A DNA stretch of 64,000 nt, from the NCBI GenBank assembly GCA_024998595.1, contig JACOEK010000003.1, forward strand, positions 620,001-684,000, written 5' to 3'. A program made the translations under genes and the position numbers. Below, piece after piece: positions 17,352-25,872 of this stretch. The first letter of the stretch is position 1, and every line of letters starts with the position of its first letter. The DNA comes from Nitrospira sp. (lineage in GTDB: Bacteria > Nitrospirota > Nitrospiria > Nitrospirales > Nitrospiraceae). Below the pieces are notes generated by a model. That model saw only the letters and a program-made list of their open reading frames with translations. It was not told the origin of the DNA and searched no databases.

Positions 17352-18335
17352 TTACTTTTTCCCCGCACTGATTGAGATGATGGTCCCGCCCTCACCGGCC
17401 GCCCAGCCGGCCGTCGCACGAGGGAAGCTGAGCGCCATCAGAGAACGTTTCACCGGACTGGTTTCTTCCACCCAGTTGTATCCCGCATCGCTGGTTCGTA
17501 GAATCTGACCATGTTCCCCGACAATCCAACCCTGCTGCGGATCCGTGAATCGCACACGAATCAGGTCCGTGAGTTTGTTACAGGTCCGTCCACAAGGCAA
17601 GGTGCGATCGATCCAATGGCTTCCCCCGTCGGTCGTTTGAAATAATGCCCCGGCATTACCGACGGCCCAACCATTGACGTCATCCGCGAACGCCACGTCA
17701 AAAAACGTGGCCGAGCTCTGGCTGACTTGCGTGGTCCAGCTTTTCCCTCCATCTGCCGTGGTCAGAATCGTACCCAATGCTCCTACGACGGTTCCCTGCT
17801 GTTCACTGGTCAGCGCAATGGCATACAACGCTGCGCTCGTCCCGCTGGCTTGATCGATCCAATTCTCTCCGCCGTCCGTGGTCTGCAGAATGGTGCCGTT
17901 GCCACCCACCATCCACCCCTTCGTCGGGGAGGCAAAGGCAATCCCATAGAGAGGCGCCTGAGTGGAAACCACAACGACGTTCCAGGTCTCGCCTCCGTCT
18001 TTGCTCGTTCGGACCGTGCCGTTTGCCCCCACGACCCACCCCCGCTGCGCATCACGAAAGTAAACGGCTGTCAGGAGAGCACTCGTGCCGCTGGAGACTT
18101 TCTTCCACTTGTGGCCCCCGTCGCTGGTTTTCAGGATCGTTCCTCCTGAGCCGACGGCCCAACCAAGTTGATGGTCGCGAAAAAACACGCCTAGGAGCGT
18201 CGCCTCAGACCCGCTCTTCTGCATGACCACGGTCAGCGGGACGTCAGGAGAAGCAGCCCCCGCCATGCCGACGCACAACAGGGTCATGAACGAACACAGG
18301 ACTGCAGCCAAAGTACGCAAAGTTGGAAGCCTCAA
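17352..18335 (-). CDS. Exported YCF48/BNR-repeat beta-propeller protein
   Basis: Repeats of the type GWxVGxxGTIxxTxDGGxxW recur about six times over the mature protein, as in the photosystem II assembly factor YCF48/HCF136 and bacterial relatives, predicting a beta-propeller. An N-terminal signal peptide is clear (RLPTLRTLAAVLCSFMTLL, cleavage after MAGA). I favour a TTG start at 18335, which overlaps the upstream TGA stop in a TTGA arrangement and gives an ideal signal peptide; a longer frame from TTG 18371 exists, and the first ATG would cut the signal peptide. Role outside photosynthesis is unknown; assembly of exported complexes is a guess. Confidence 0.8.
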   Translation of the reverse strand: MRLPTLRTLAAVLCSFMTLLCVGMAGAASPDVPLTVVMQKSGSEATLLGVFFRDHQLGWAVGSGGTILKTSDGGHKWKKVSSGTSALLTAVYFRDAQRGWVVGANGTVRTSKDGGETWNVVVVSTQAPLYGIAFASPTKGWMVGGNGTILQTTDGGENWIDQASGTSAALYAIALTSEQQGTVVGALGTILTTADGGKSWTTQVSQSSATFFDVAFADDVNGWAVGNAGALFQTTDGGSHWIDRTLPCGRTCNKLTDLIRVRFTDPQQGWIVGEHGQILRTSDAGYNWVEETSPVKRSLMALSFPRATAGWAAGEGGTIISISAGKK

Positions 18336-20005
18336 TGAAAGTGAGAATTGTCGGGATTGGGATTGCGCCAATAACTGGCATCAGGAAGCCCCGACGGTTG
18401 AATCGTAAAGGTGCCGGCCTCCAACGTGACCCACTTTTTTGGCGTGCAACAGGATCCGTCCGGCAGTAAATCCCACGACCCACGCCGCACCACCAACGGC
18501 CCGGAGGTTAGGTCGGGATTAAATTCGCCGAGTTTGCCCACGCCATAGGAATGGCGATGAGGAATCTTGACTTTGATTTCCGTGTCCGTCCAGGACTGCA
18601 CGATCGCCCCGACCCCGTTGAACAAGACTTCGGTTCGCGAGACATTCTCGCCCAACTCCGGAGCCACTCGGGCATACACACTGTCCGTGATGACCTTGCT
18701 CGGCTCGGCCGTCTTCAAAAACTTGCCGAAACCGCTCCCCTTGATGGTCACCAGTTCATCAAGCCCCCCGGTGTTCGGACTGTACGAATCGATCTTCGGC
18801 GTGACGAGCGTAAAGTTGCCGACCTGCGTCTCCAGCACCTTCTTATCGGCGCAGCAGGTGCCATCAGGCTTCGGCGTATTGGCGGCGCGTTTCACCACAA
18901 CCGGACCAGTTTTCGCACTGAAAGGCACCCAGACGTCGATGCGGTCATGACCCCACCGATACACAATAGCCTGGACTCCACCGATCTCAACAGTGTTTTC
19001 GCTCAACGAAAAATCGATATAGTTGAAGGGCGTAGACCCGGCCTCCGAATAAAATCCGAAATTCTCTCCCGTGATCTTCAACAACGTGCCGATAGGCGCC
19101 TCGGTCGGAATGAGCGCCGTGGCCTGGGGTGTCTGTACGGTGTATGTTCCGATGGCGCGTTCCTGCCCACCGCGCTTCATCACGACTGGACCGGTTTGGG
19201 CATCGAGCGGCACATGGACCACGATGGTCGTATCCGTCCACTGCGAAACCGTGGCGAGGTGCCCGCCAAAGAGCACGCCATCCTCTGGGTTCCTAGATGT
19301 CCCGAATCCTTTGCCGAACAGTACCACCTTCGTTCCGACCGGGCCACTCGTGGGATCGACCCGCACCGACGCCAGCACCTTCATCGGCATCGAATTGCTC
19401 ACCACCTGCTTGACCGGCGCACAGCAGGACCCGTCCGGCAACGGATCGGATGAAGCCATGCGAATCACCACATCTCCCGACTGCACATTGCCCGGCAATT
19501 CCACTTCAATCTTATCGTCGCGCCACTTGCGGACGCGCACTGTCACATCGCCCACTGCTACGCTATTGACGCCGAAAATCGTGTTCGGATCACGCGGGCC
19601 TGGAGTGTTGCCGAAATGTTCGCCGGCGATCTCTAAAATCGAGCCCGGCTCCGCTTCTGCCGGCGACACCGACTGAATCACAGGTTGTAGCCTGGTGAAC
19701 GACCCGGCCTTCACGTGCTTCTTCCCGATAATGACGTCGACCGGTCCATTAGCAGCCTGTGACGGCACCCGCACTTCGATGAGATCTGGGTCCCACCGCT
19801 GAATCAGCGCCGGCACACCCTGGAACATCACCTGATTGAACCGAGTCGACTTGAATGGACCGAACCCTTTGCCGGTGATCGACAGCGTGGCTCCCGGCAC
19901 GGCGGCACTGGGATGCAAAGCCGGTGGTTCAGCCTTGGCTGCCATGGAATCGACGGAATTCGCCAGTAAGGCCAACCCGATGATGGCACAAGTTATATAT
20001 TTCAT
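18332..20005 (-). CDS. Exported IPT/TIG-domain repeat protein with paired-Cys inserts
   Basis: A signal peptide (MKYITCAIIGLALLANSVDSMA) leads into about five TIG/IPT immunoglobulin-like repeats, each with a core of the form PxSGPVGTxVxxxGxGFG and an edge such as ILVRWxDxxIxVxVP. Three repeats carry an extra element PDG(S/T)CC, encoded near 19430, 18860 and 18450. The ATG at 20005 with AGGGAG upstream is preferred over an in-frame GTG. It is transcribed from a good promoter and coupled to the YCF48 gene. TIG repeats suggest a cell-surface or periplasmic binding role; no ligand can be named. Confidence 0.82.
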   Translation of the reverse strand: MKYITCAIIGLALLANSVDSMAAKAEPPALHPSAAVPGATLSITGKGFGPFKSTRFNQVMFQGVPALIQRWDPDLIEVRVPSQAANGPVDVIIGKKHVKAGSFTRLQPVIQSVSPAEAEPGSILEIAGEHFGNTPGPRDPNTIFGVNSVAVGDVTVRVRKWRDDKIEVELPGNVQSGDVVIRMASSDPLPDGSCCAPVKQVVSNSMPMKVLASVRVDPTSGPVGTKVVLFGKGFGTSRNPEDGVLFGGHLATVSQWTDTTIVVHVPLDAQTGPVVMKRGGQERAIGTYTVQTPQATALIPTEAPIGTLLKITGENFGFYSEAGSTPFNYIDFSLSENTVEIGGVQAIVYRWGHDRIDVWVPFSAKTGPVVVKRAANTPKPDGTCCADKKVLETQVGNFTLVTPKIDSYSPNTGGLDELVTIKGSGFGKFLKTAEPSKVITDSVYARVAPELGENVSRTEVLFNGVGAIVQSWTDTEIKVKIPHRHSYGVGKLGEFNPDLTSGPLVVRRGSWDLLPDGSCCTPKKWVTLEAGTFTIQPSGLPDASYWRNPNPDNSHFH

Positions 20006-20172
20006 GGGATTCACTCCCTACGGATACCCTCTGAGTGAGCCTGCCGGGCAGGCCGGGTGAGGATGAAATGATGATACGCCAGATTAAACGCCCCGTACGT
20101 GGCACAAAAACCCCACGCAACTGAGGCAACGAAGCCGGATGGGGGTGTGGCATCAAACCAGGGGACTTCCGG

Positions 20173-20202
20173 ACTATAACAAGCGGTTTTTTTTGATGTC
20201 AA
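20173..20202 (-). promoter_or_regulatory. Promoter for the TIG-YCF48 pair
   Basis: On the minus strand, TTGACA (-35, perfect), an 18-base A-rich spacer and TATAGT (-10, 5 of 6). The start of the TIG gene lies about 165 bases downstream, so a long leader is implied; the leader contains a short GC palindrome near 20038-20052. Confidence 0.6.
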
Positions 20203-20243
20203 GGCAAGCGGCGAGGGCAGAATGAAACCAAAGCACCGTTACA

Positions 20244-20705
20244 TCAGGCTTTTACTTGCACGAGTAATTCAAGTTCGATGGCCGCATGCAGCGGCAGTTC
20301 CGCCGCGCCCAACGCGACTCGTGCATGCCGTCCCGCCTCGCCGAAAATCTGCACCAGCAAATCGGAGGCGCCGTTGATCACCGCAGGCTGCTGCACGAAT
20401 CCGGTAGCCGACGCTACATGCCCGACGACTCGCACGATACGGTGTACACGATCCAGCGAACCGAGCTCGTGTTTCACGACCGCCAAGGCATTGAGCAGGG
20501 CCAATTTCGCCGCTTCAGCTCCCCGCTCTACCGTCACCTCCTGCCCCAGCTTGCCGGTGACCGCGACCTGCCCGTCGCGAAACGGCAAAATGCCGCTTAG
20601 ATACAGCAGATCACCGGCCAGCACCGCCGGCACGTAACTCGCGACCGGTTTCGGAGGCGCCGGAAGCGTGATACCGAGACTGCCGAGCTTCTCGTCAATC
20701 GACAT
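20244..20705 (-). CDS. RidA/YjgF family protein
   Basis: A 153-residue single-domain protein of the RidA superfamily, trimeric enamine/imine deaminases that hydrolyse reactive 2-aminoacrylate-type intermediates in the cytoplasm. The C-terminal signature ARVALGAAELPLHAAIELE holds the Arg used for substrate carboxylate binding in true RidA. The N-terminal part (LGITLPAPPKPVASYVPAVLAGDLLYLSG) matches the longer subgroup seen in many Proteobacteria and Nitrospirota, so the exact substrate is uncertain. It is a single gene unit. Confidence 0.88.
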   Translation of the reverse strand: MSIDEKLGSLGITLPAPPKPVASYVPAVLAGDLLYLSGILPFRDGQVAVTGKLGQEVTVERGAEAAKLALLNALAVVKHELGSLDRVHRIVRVVGHVASATGFVQQPAVINGASDLLVQIFGEAGRHARVALGAAELPLHAAIELELLVQVKA

Positions 20706-21065
20706 CCAGAGATCCTTTCATGTGCAAGCGCTCGGTTGACGCTAAGAGGCGCGCGGCTCAACTGTCGAATTCTGCCGAACGCCTGGAATATCTCGAGAAC
20801 CGAATCCTACGTATACGTCATCCGCATGCCATTGGGCAAGGTCAGACGCATCCAGGGAGGTAAGGAATCGAAACGACCTGTAACGAGAATTGAAGCTTGA
20901 AAGCTACTCGCTGCCATTGCCATCGTCGTGACAAGCCGGTATGAGCGGCGGCAAGAACAGACCGATAAAAGGTGTTGTAGTCATATGGGTGAGGATCACT
21001 GATTCGGAAGTTTCCCATGCCTTCGTAGACAAAGCCACAAAGAGCCGTTGTCTCACGAACGAACA
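20706..21065. other. Intergenic stretch without a supported gene
   Basis: Lower in GC than its surroundings. A 74-codon frame on the minus strand starts at 21066 overlapping the stop of the next gene (TGATG), but its composition and lack of a recognisable fold do not persuade me. No tRNA, repeat or terminator was seen. Confidence 0.4.
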
Positions 21066-21995
21066 TCAGTCAGGAAAATATTCGATTATTCGGCGGACGA
21101 CCCAACGCCTCTCGCCCTCTGCCCCGATTTCTTGGATAGTTTTTTGGGTCCAATTTTGCCAGCGATCGTACTCATATGAAATCACCGTTCGATAATCAGG
21201 CCCTCTTCCAGAACTTATCTGTTCAATCCAATTGCCTTGACTATCATAGGTCCTGCGGTATGTTGAAAGAATTTGGTCATCGGCATCAAGACTGAGGCTT
21301 TCAATGGAATGTCCCAAGCCATCAAGGAGGTGACGAGATTTGGACCAAACAACCCCTTCCCCTGAGCGAGCATACACGGTCACAGTATTTTTTCCCTCGT
21401 TACGATCCAATGTGATAGAGACTCGGAGCGCGCCGTGGGCATCGTACTCATGCTCGGCGACCCTCTGACCTGCCCCGTCATACTCGTACACCTTTCGACT
21501 GGTAAGAGAGGGCCTTTCGTCGAGATGGATCGTGTGCTGCTCCGCGAGATGTCCCTTGCTGTTGTACAGGAACACGTGCCTGAACTCGTCGATAGGCGAT
21601 TTCTCAGCGTTACATGCGAACGACTGCACGATTTTACCGCTCGGATCACGGGCAAGGCAGGTGAAGGTTTTAGGTGGAAGCGGAGGTTTCACAATCGGAT
21701 GAAGCCACTCTTTTTCTATAACCACTTTTGCTCTATCATATCTGACTATCCACGCATCGTTAGGCTCGTCTTCTATCCACTCGTTCCCAGCCAAACGAAG
21801 GTTCGTTGACGTCCCTTGTACAACGTGAGCTGGCCCATTCAGATCGTCACTCGTCCATTTTGATCCATCCTCTGACACTGGGGAAGTGGAAGCAAAACTA
21901 GAATCGGGAAAGATTGACAGCATACACGTTAGCCAGATGAACAAAGATGCGCCGAATCCACCCAGTTTGGTTTTGGCTTTTGTTAGCATGTTCAT
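21066..21995 (-). CDS. Exported hypothetical protein with YD/RHS-like strands
   Basis: 309 residues with a signal peptide (LFIWLTCMLSIFPDSSFAS). The mature part contains short YD-like units, for example YEYDGAGQRVAEHEYDAHG and YDSQGNWIEQ, that recall RHS/YD beta-strand repeats, although there are too few for a typical RHS shell. Base composition is visibly poorer in GC than neighbouring genes, hinting at acquisition. No domain fixes a function. Confidence 0.62.
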   Translation of the reverse strand: MNMLTKAKTKLGGFGASLFIWLTCMLSIFPDSSFASTSPVSEDGSKWTSDDLNGPAHVVQGTSTNLRLAGNEWIEDEPNDAWIVRYDRAKVVIEKEWLHPIVKPPLPPKTFTCLARDPSGKIVQSFACNAEKSPIDEFRHVFLYNSKGHLAEQHTIHLDERPSLTSRKVYEYDGAGQRVAEHEYDAHGALRVSITLDRNEGKNTVTVYARSGEGVVWSKSRHLLDGLGHSIESLSLDADDQILSTYRRTYDSQGNWIEQISSGRGPDYRTVISYEYDRWQNWTQKTIQEIGAEGERRWVVRRIIEYFPD

Positions 21996-22122
21996 CCTGT
22001 GAATTGTCTTGGGTTAAGATCGGAGTGCATGAGGCCTTGCTCCCTCTCTAAATCCCTGGCAAGACACGTTTCGCCCCTGACGTTTACCGACGCCGATTAT
22101 CCTGATATTTGGCAGGTGAAAT

Positions 22123-22296
22123 TCACGCCGCGTTGAGCTGTTTCCCACATCCACAACAGCACCGCCCGTCGATCAGTTTCCCAACCACGCCAACGGCAAA
22201 GGCTTGTGAATCGCACAGTACTAGATAGTTGACGCTGATGAAGTGGCCAAGCTGATCGAAGCCAATGGCGGGCCGATGACCTGGGCAGATTGCCCG
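22123..22296 (-). other. In-frame 57-codon extension after the deoB stop, Cys-rich
   Basis: Directly after the deoB TAG the same frame stays open for 57 codons before a TGA. The translation looks protein-like: it starts RAICPGHRPAIGFDQLGHF and ends GRCCCGCGKQLNAA, resembling a zinc- or metal-binding end. It contains no ATG, GTG or TTG, so it needs readthrough, an unusual start, or is the remnant of a lost gene. The rest of 21996-22122 holds nothing I recognise. Confidence 0.4.
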
Positions 22297-23451
22297 CTAG
22301 CGGGACTGCAGGGCATCCAGGAAGCTGTCTCCCCAGGGCAACCTCGTGGCGCCTAATGCTTCGCCGATGGTCTGCCCGAGATCGGCAGCCGTGGTCCTCG
22401 TTCCGAGATTGACGCCGCGCGCGAGACGCGGACCGGTCACGAGACAAGGCACATATTCGCGTGAATGCCCGGGATTCGGCCGGGCACAGTCGAAGCCGTG
22501 ATCACCCGTAATGATGAGCACATCGCCGACCTTGAGAGACTCCTGCAAGTCGCGCAGCCGTCGATCGACATGTTGCAGTGTCGAAACCGTGTCCTGCAGA
22601 TCGGGGCTCATGATGGGAAGACTGGCATAGATCAACCCGCGCGGCACCTTGCTGAACATCCCGATAACCTCGTCCATGACCGCGGGGGTCTGAAACAGAG
22701 GCACCGACCTGGTGACCCCGCGCCCGCTGAAGAGATCGGCGACCTTTCCAATCCCGAACACCAGTTGGCTGGCTTGACTCAAATGATCCAGCAGCGTGAG
22801 ACCCGGTGGTTCCACGGCAAAATCTCGACGACGTTCCGTGACGGAAAACTGCCCCGGCTGTCCAGTAAATGGATGAGCCACTACGCGGACGACCGGCATC
22901 GTCGTCTTGAGCCGTCGTCTGGCTTCACGCGCAAGGCGGTACAACTCCTCCGGCGGGATGACTTGCTCGTGGGCGGCCAGCATCACGGTCCCTGCCGTAT
23001 CGATCCACGCGATGGGCATGCCGGATTTTTGATGCTCCGCGCCGAACTCCGCAATCGGCTCCAAGCGAACGGTTCGGCAGTTCCCCAGCGTCTTTTGTCC
23101 CAATGCGGCTTCCACTCCTGACGCCAGTTCACTGGTAAACGCCTCGTATGGAGGCGGGCCGTCTTCAATCACATAGCCGGCCAATTCCCAATGCCCCGCC
23201 ATCGAGTGTTTGCCCTTGGTCGAAAACCCGAGCATGCCGTAGCAGCCCTCGGGCTGGGCCATGGGGCGGATACCTTGAAATTGTCCTAGGAGACCGAGGC
23301 CGAGTTGTTCGAGATTCGGGAGGGTGAGCCCTTTGGAGATCGCGGCCAGCCGCTGTAGCGTATTGCAACCGGCATCGCCGTACGACTCGGCATCAGGCAG
23401 GGAGCCGATGCCGAACCCATCCAACACCAACAGTACGATTCGAGTCATCAT
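22297..23451 (-). CDS. deoB: Phosphopentomutase
   Basis: Interconverts ribose (or deoxyribose) 1-phosphate and 5-phosphate in nucleoside catabolism, with two Mn ions. Alkaline-phosphatase-superfamily metal motifs are visible: VLLVLDGFGIGSLPDAESYGD at the N-terminus, SMAGHWELAG, and VLIITGDHGFDCARPNPGHSRE near the C-terminus. 384 residues is normal. The next gene upstream, deoC, acts on the product deoxyribose 5-phosphate, so the two form a pathway pair. Confidence 0.95.
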   Translation of the reverse strand: MMTRIVLLVLDGFGIGSLPDAESYGDAGCNTLQRLAAISKGLTLPNLEQLGLGLLGQFQGIRPMAQPEGCYGMLGFSTKGKHSMAGHWELAGYVIEDGPPPYEAFTSELASGVEAALGQKTLGNCRTVRLEPIAEFGAEHQKSGMPIAWIDTAGTVMLAAHEQVIPPEELYRLAREARRRLKTTMPVVRVVAHPFTGQPGQFSVTERRRDFAVEPPGLTLLDHLSQASQLVFGIGKVADLFSGRGVTRSVPLFQTPAVMDEVIGMFSKVPRGLIYASLPIMSPDLQDTVSTLQHVDRRLRDLQESLKVGDVLIITGDHGFDCARPNPGHSREYVPCLVTGPRLARGVNLGTRTTAADLGQTIGEALGATRLPWGDSFLDALQSR

Positions 23452-23542
23452 CGAGGCACTATATCAAATCCGTCGAAACGAGCAAGCCAATCTCACCGTC
23501 CCGGCGCGCTGACGCACTTTCCCCGAACAAGCCGCGGTGCAC

Positions 23543-24232
23543 TCAGCGACCGGCGACCTGTTCCGCCCGCCATTCACTCAGAATTTTCAGGCTCGCGCTC
23601 GTGCCGATGCGATCTGCCCCCGCCTCCAACAACGTCCGCGTCGCCTTCCAGTCCCGGATGCCGCCCGAGGCCTTCACCTTCGCCCGTCCGGCCACGGCTT
23701 CCTTCATCAGCCGCACGTCCTCTACCGTGGCGCCGGCCTGGTTGAACCCTGTCGAGGTCTTCACATAGTCCATCCCCGCCTCGACGGCCAGGTGGCACGC
23801 CGTAATTTTTTCTTCGCGAGTGAGCAAACAGGTTTCGAGAATGACCTTATGGTTGACTCCCGGCGTGGCCCGTACCACGGCTGCCATATCCTGCCGAACG
23901 AAATCGTAGTCGCCGGATTTCAGGCGGCTGATGTTGATGACCATATCCAACACGCGCGCGCCGTGCGCCACCGCCTCCATCGCCTCCGTCACCTTCGCAT
24001 GGGTCGAGTGCCCGCCGAGGGGGAACCCGATCGGAATGCCGACCTGCACCGGCGTCCCGGCTACAGCCGCGACCGCCTCATCGACATAACAGGGCGGGAC
24101 AAAAATCACGATAAACCCCTGCTCCTTCGCTTCCGCACAGAGCCGCAACACATCGGCCTTGGTCGCCTCCGGCCGCAACACCGTGTGATCCAACAAACCG
24201 GGCAGATTCTCGTTCCACGACACAAGTCCCAT
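23543..24232 (-). CDS. deoC: Deoxyribose-phosphate aldolase
   Basis: Class I aldolase splitting 2-deoxyribose 5-phosphate to glyceraldehyde 3-phosphate and acetaldehyde. LLDHTVLRPEAT, the Schiff-base lysine block YVKTSTGF and the second lysine block VKASGGIRD are present, all expected of DeoC. 229 residues is usual. It precedes deoB by 91 bases on the same strand, which lets the cell salvage deoxynucleoside sugars into glycolysis. Confidence 0.96.
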   Translation of the reverse strand: MGLVSWNENLPGLLDHTVLRPEATKADVLRLCAEAKEQGFIVIFVPPCYVDEAVAAVAGTPVQVGIPIGFPLGGHSTHAKVTEAMEAVAHGARVLDMVINISRLKSGDYDFVRQDMAAVVRATPGVNHKVILETCLLTREEKITACHLAVEAGMDYVKTSTGFNQAGATVEDVRLMKEAVAGRAKVKASGGIRDWKATRTLLEAGADRIGTSASLKILSEWRAEQVAGR

Positions 24233-24319
24233 GTCCCTCTTCCTTTCAGATCATGACTCTCGATGGTGTGATCGAACGCAGTGAGGCGATGCGCCGTGCA
24301 GAGGCAGACAACGACAAGG

Positions 24320-25369
24320 TCAGGCGCCGTGAGTGACGAGGCTCCCCCTCGCGCGTTTACGGAACGGCTGCTTCTGATACTTTTCCACGGCTTGATTGTG
24401 TTCGGCTAGTGTGGAGGAGAACTGATGAGTTCCGTCATTGCGCGACACAAAATAGAGATACGACGCCTGCGCAGGGAACAATGCCGCGCGGAGCGAGTGA
24501 GCTCCCGGGCTGGCAATCGGTCCCGGCGGAAGTCCTTGCACGCGATACGTATTATAGGGGCTCATGACAGACAAATCACGTTTATGGATGTTGCCGTCAA
24601 AGGCCGGTAACCCGTAGATGACCGTCGGATCGCTCTGTAACGGGATTTTCTTTCGCAGCCGGTTATGAAACACCGCCGCAATCAGTTCGCGCTCTTCCTT
24701 GGAGCCGGTTTCCTTCTCAATCACGGACGCCAGCGTCAACACCTGATGCAAGGACAACTTCATGCGCGTCGCTTGTTCCTGCAAATCGGTGCTCCACACC
24801 CGATGCAGCCCGTCTACCATGGCCTTGATGACGTCTCGCGCCTTCGCCTGCCGGGGAAAGGAGTAGGTTTCTGGAAATAAGTACCCTTCCAGTGAATCGG
24901 CATCGATTCCCAGCGTGGCGATAAAGGTGCGATCACGAACCAGCTTCGAAAATTCTTTGGTATCGGTCACCTGCTGTCCCGCCAGCACCTCGGCGATTTG
25001 TGCCAGGTTGTAGCCTTCCGGGATCGTGACCGGATGCAACACGACTCGACCGGCCAACAGTTTGGCCAGGATTGCCTGCGAGGACATGCTCCCGTCCAAC
25101 TCGTATTCACCGGGACGAATTTTTCGATCGATGTCCCGGGTCTTGCCGAGTAGGAGAAATGCCCAGCGGCTGCGGATCAGCTGCTCGCCTCGTAGAATAC
25201 CCGCAACCTGCTGAAATGTACTGCCGTCGGGAATGACGACGATGTGGGAGGGAGGCTTAGGAAGCCCGCTGGCGATGGGACTTTGTGCCCAGCGCAGCAC
25301 CAGATACCCCGAGATGGCCAGGAGTATCACCGCCGTCAGCACCAGACCCGCAATCAATCTCTTCTGCAT
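24320..25369 (-). CDS. mltG: Endolytic transglycosylase MltG (YceG family)
   Basis: Inner-membrane lytic transglycosylase that cuts nascent peptidoglycan strands. A single N-terminal membrane helix (LIAGLVLTAVILLAISGYLVL) is followed by a LysM-like stretch (VVIPDGSTFQQVAGIL), then the YceG domain with LEGYLFPETYSFPRQA, the catalytic Glu region LASVIEKETGSKEER and NTYRVQGLPPGPIASPG. I chose the ATG at 25369 over a TTG at 25390. Its start lies inside the C-terminal extension of ruvX, overlapping by 113 bases. Confidence 0.94.
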   Translation of the reverse strand: MQKRLIAGLVLTAVILLAISGYLVLRWAQSPIASGLPKPPSHIVVIPDGSTFQQVAGILRGEQLIRSRWAFLLLGKTRDIDRKIRPGEYELDGSMSSQAILAKLLAGRVVLHPVTIPEGYNLAQIAEVLAGQQVTDTKEFSKLVRDRTFIATLGIDADSLEGYLFPETYSFPRQAKARDVIKAMVDGLHRVWSTDLQEQATRMKLSLHQVLTLASVIEKETGSKEERELIAAVFHNRLRKKIPLQSDPTVIYGLPAFDGNIHKRDLSVMSPYNTYRVQGLPPGPIASPGAHSLRAALFPAQASYLYFVSRNDGTHQFSSTLAEHNQAVEKYQKQPFRKRARGSLVTHGA

Positions 25370-25868
25370 GATCGACTCGTGGTTCGTCAAAAGCCCAGGG
25401 ATCGTCGTCCTGAGGATCGCTCAGGGCCTGCTCTTGTGTGGCCGTCGGCTGCTCCAGACTCGCGAGGTAACTCTGGAGCAAAATCGCGGCGGCGATCCGA
25501 TCGACGATGCCTTTCCGTTTCCGGCGCCCGACATCGGCGGCAATCAATAAATCCTCCGCCGCGCAGGTCGTCATCCGTTCGTCCCAGGTCACCACCGGGA
25601 CCGACAAGGCCGGTTCGAGCAACTGGATGAATGCTTCGACCACCTTGGCTGCGGGGCCGCTTTCCCCGTCCAATCGAAACGGCATACCGACGAGCACCTT
25701 ACCGACCTCGTGCTCGCGCACCAACTCCTGGATATGCCGAATGTCCGCTTCGGGATTGCGCCGGTAAAAGGTCTCCAAGGGTTGGGCGATCCACCCGAGC
25801 TCATCGCTCAAGGCAAAGCCGATCCGTTTGGAGCCGTGATCGATCGCGAGAATCCGCTGGCCTTTCAT
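25257..25868 (-). CDS. ruvX: Putative pre-16S rRNA nuclease (YqgF/RuvX) with extra C-terminal tail
   Basis: RNase-H-fold enzyme implicated in maturing the 5' end of 16S rRNA. Core motifs: ILAIDHGSKRIGFALSD, KVLVGMPFRLDGESG, and the late acidic VDRIAAAILLQSYL. The fold ends near residue 139, but the frame continues to 203 with an acidic, then Gly-rich tail that runs over the mltG start. The ATG at 25868 has GGAAGGG upstream and lies four bases after the alaS stop. Confidence 0.9.
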   Translation of the reverse strand: MKGQRILAIDHGSKRIGFALSDELGWIAQPLETFYRRNPEADIRHIQELVREHEVGKVLVGMPFRLDGESGPAAKVVEAFIQLLEPALSVPVVTWDERMTTCAAEDLLIAADVGRRKRKGIVDRIAAAILLQSYLASLEQPTATQEQALSDPQDDDPWAFDEPRVDHAEEIDCGSGADGGDTPGHLGVSGAALGTKSHRQRAS

Positions 25869-25872
25869 CAGT

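Noticed and set aside
20842-21066. 74-codon minus-strand frame overlapping the stop of the YD-like gene (TGATG)
   Set aside because: The coupling geometry is tempting, but there is no ribosome binding site of note, no recognisable fold and the composition is not convincing.
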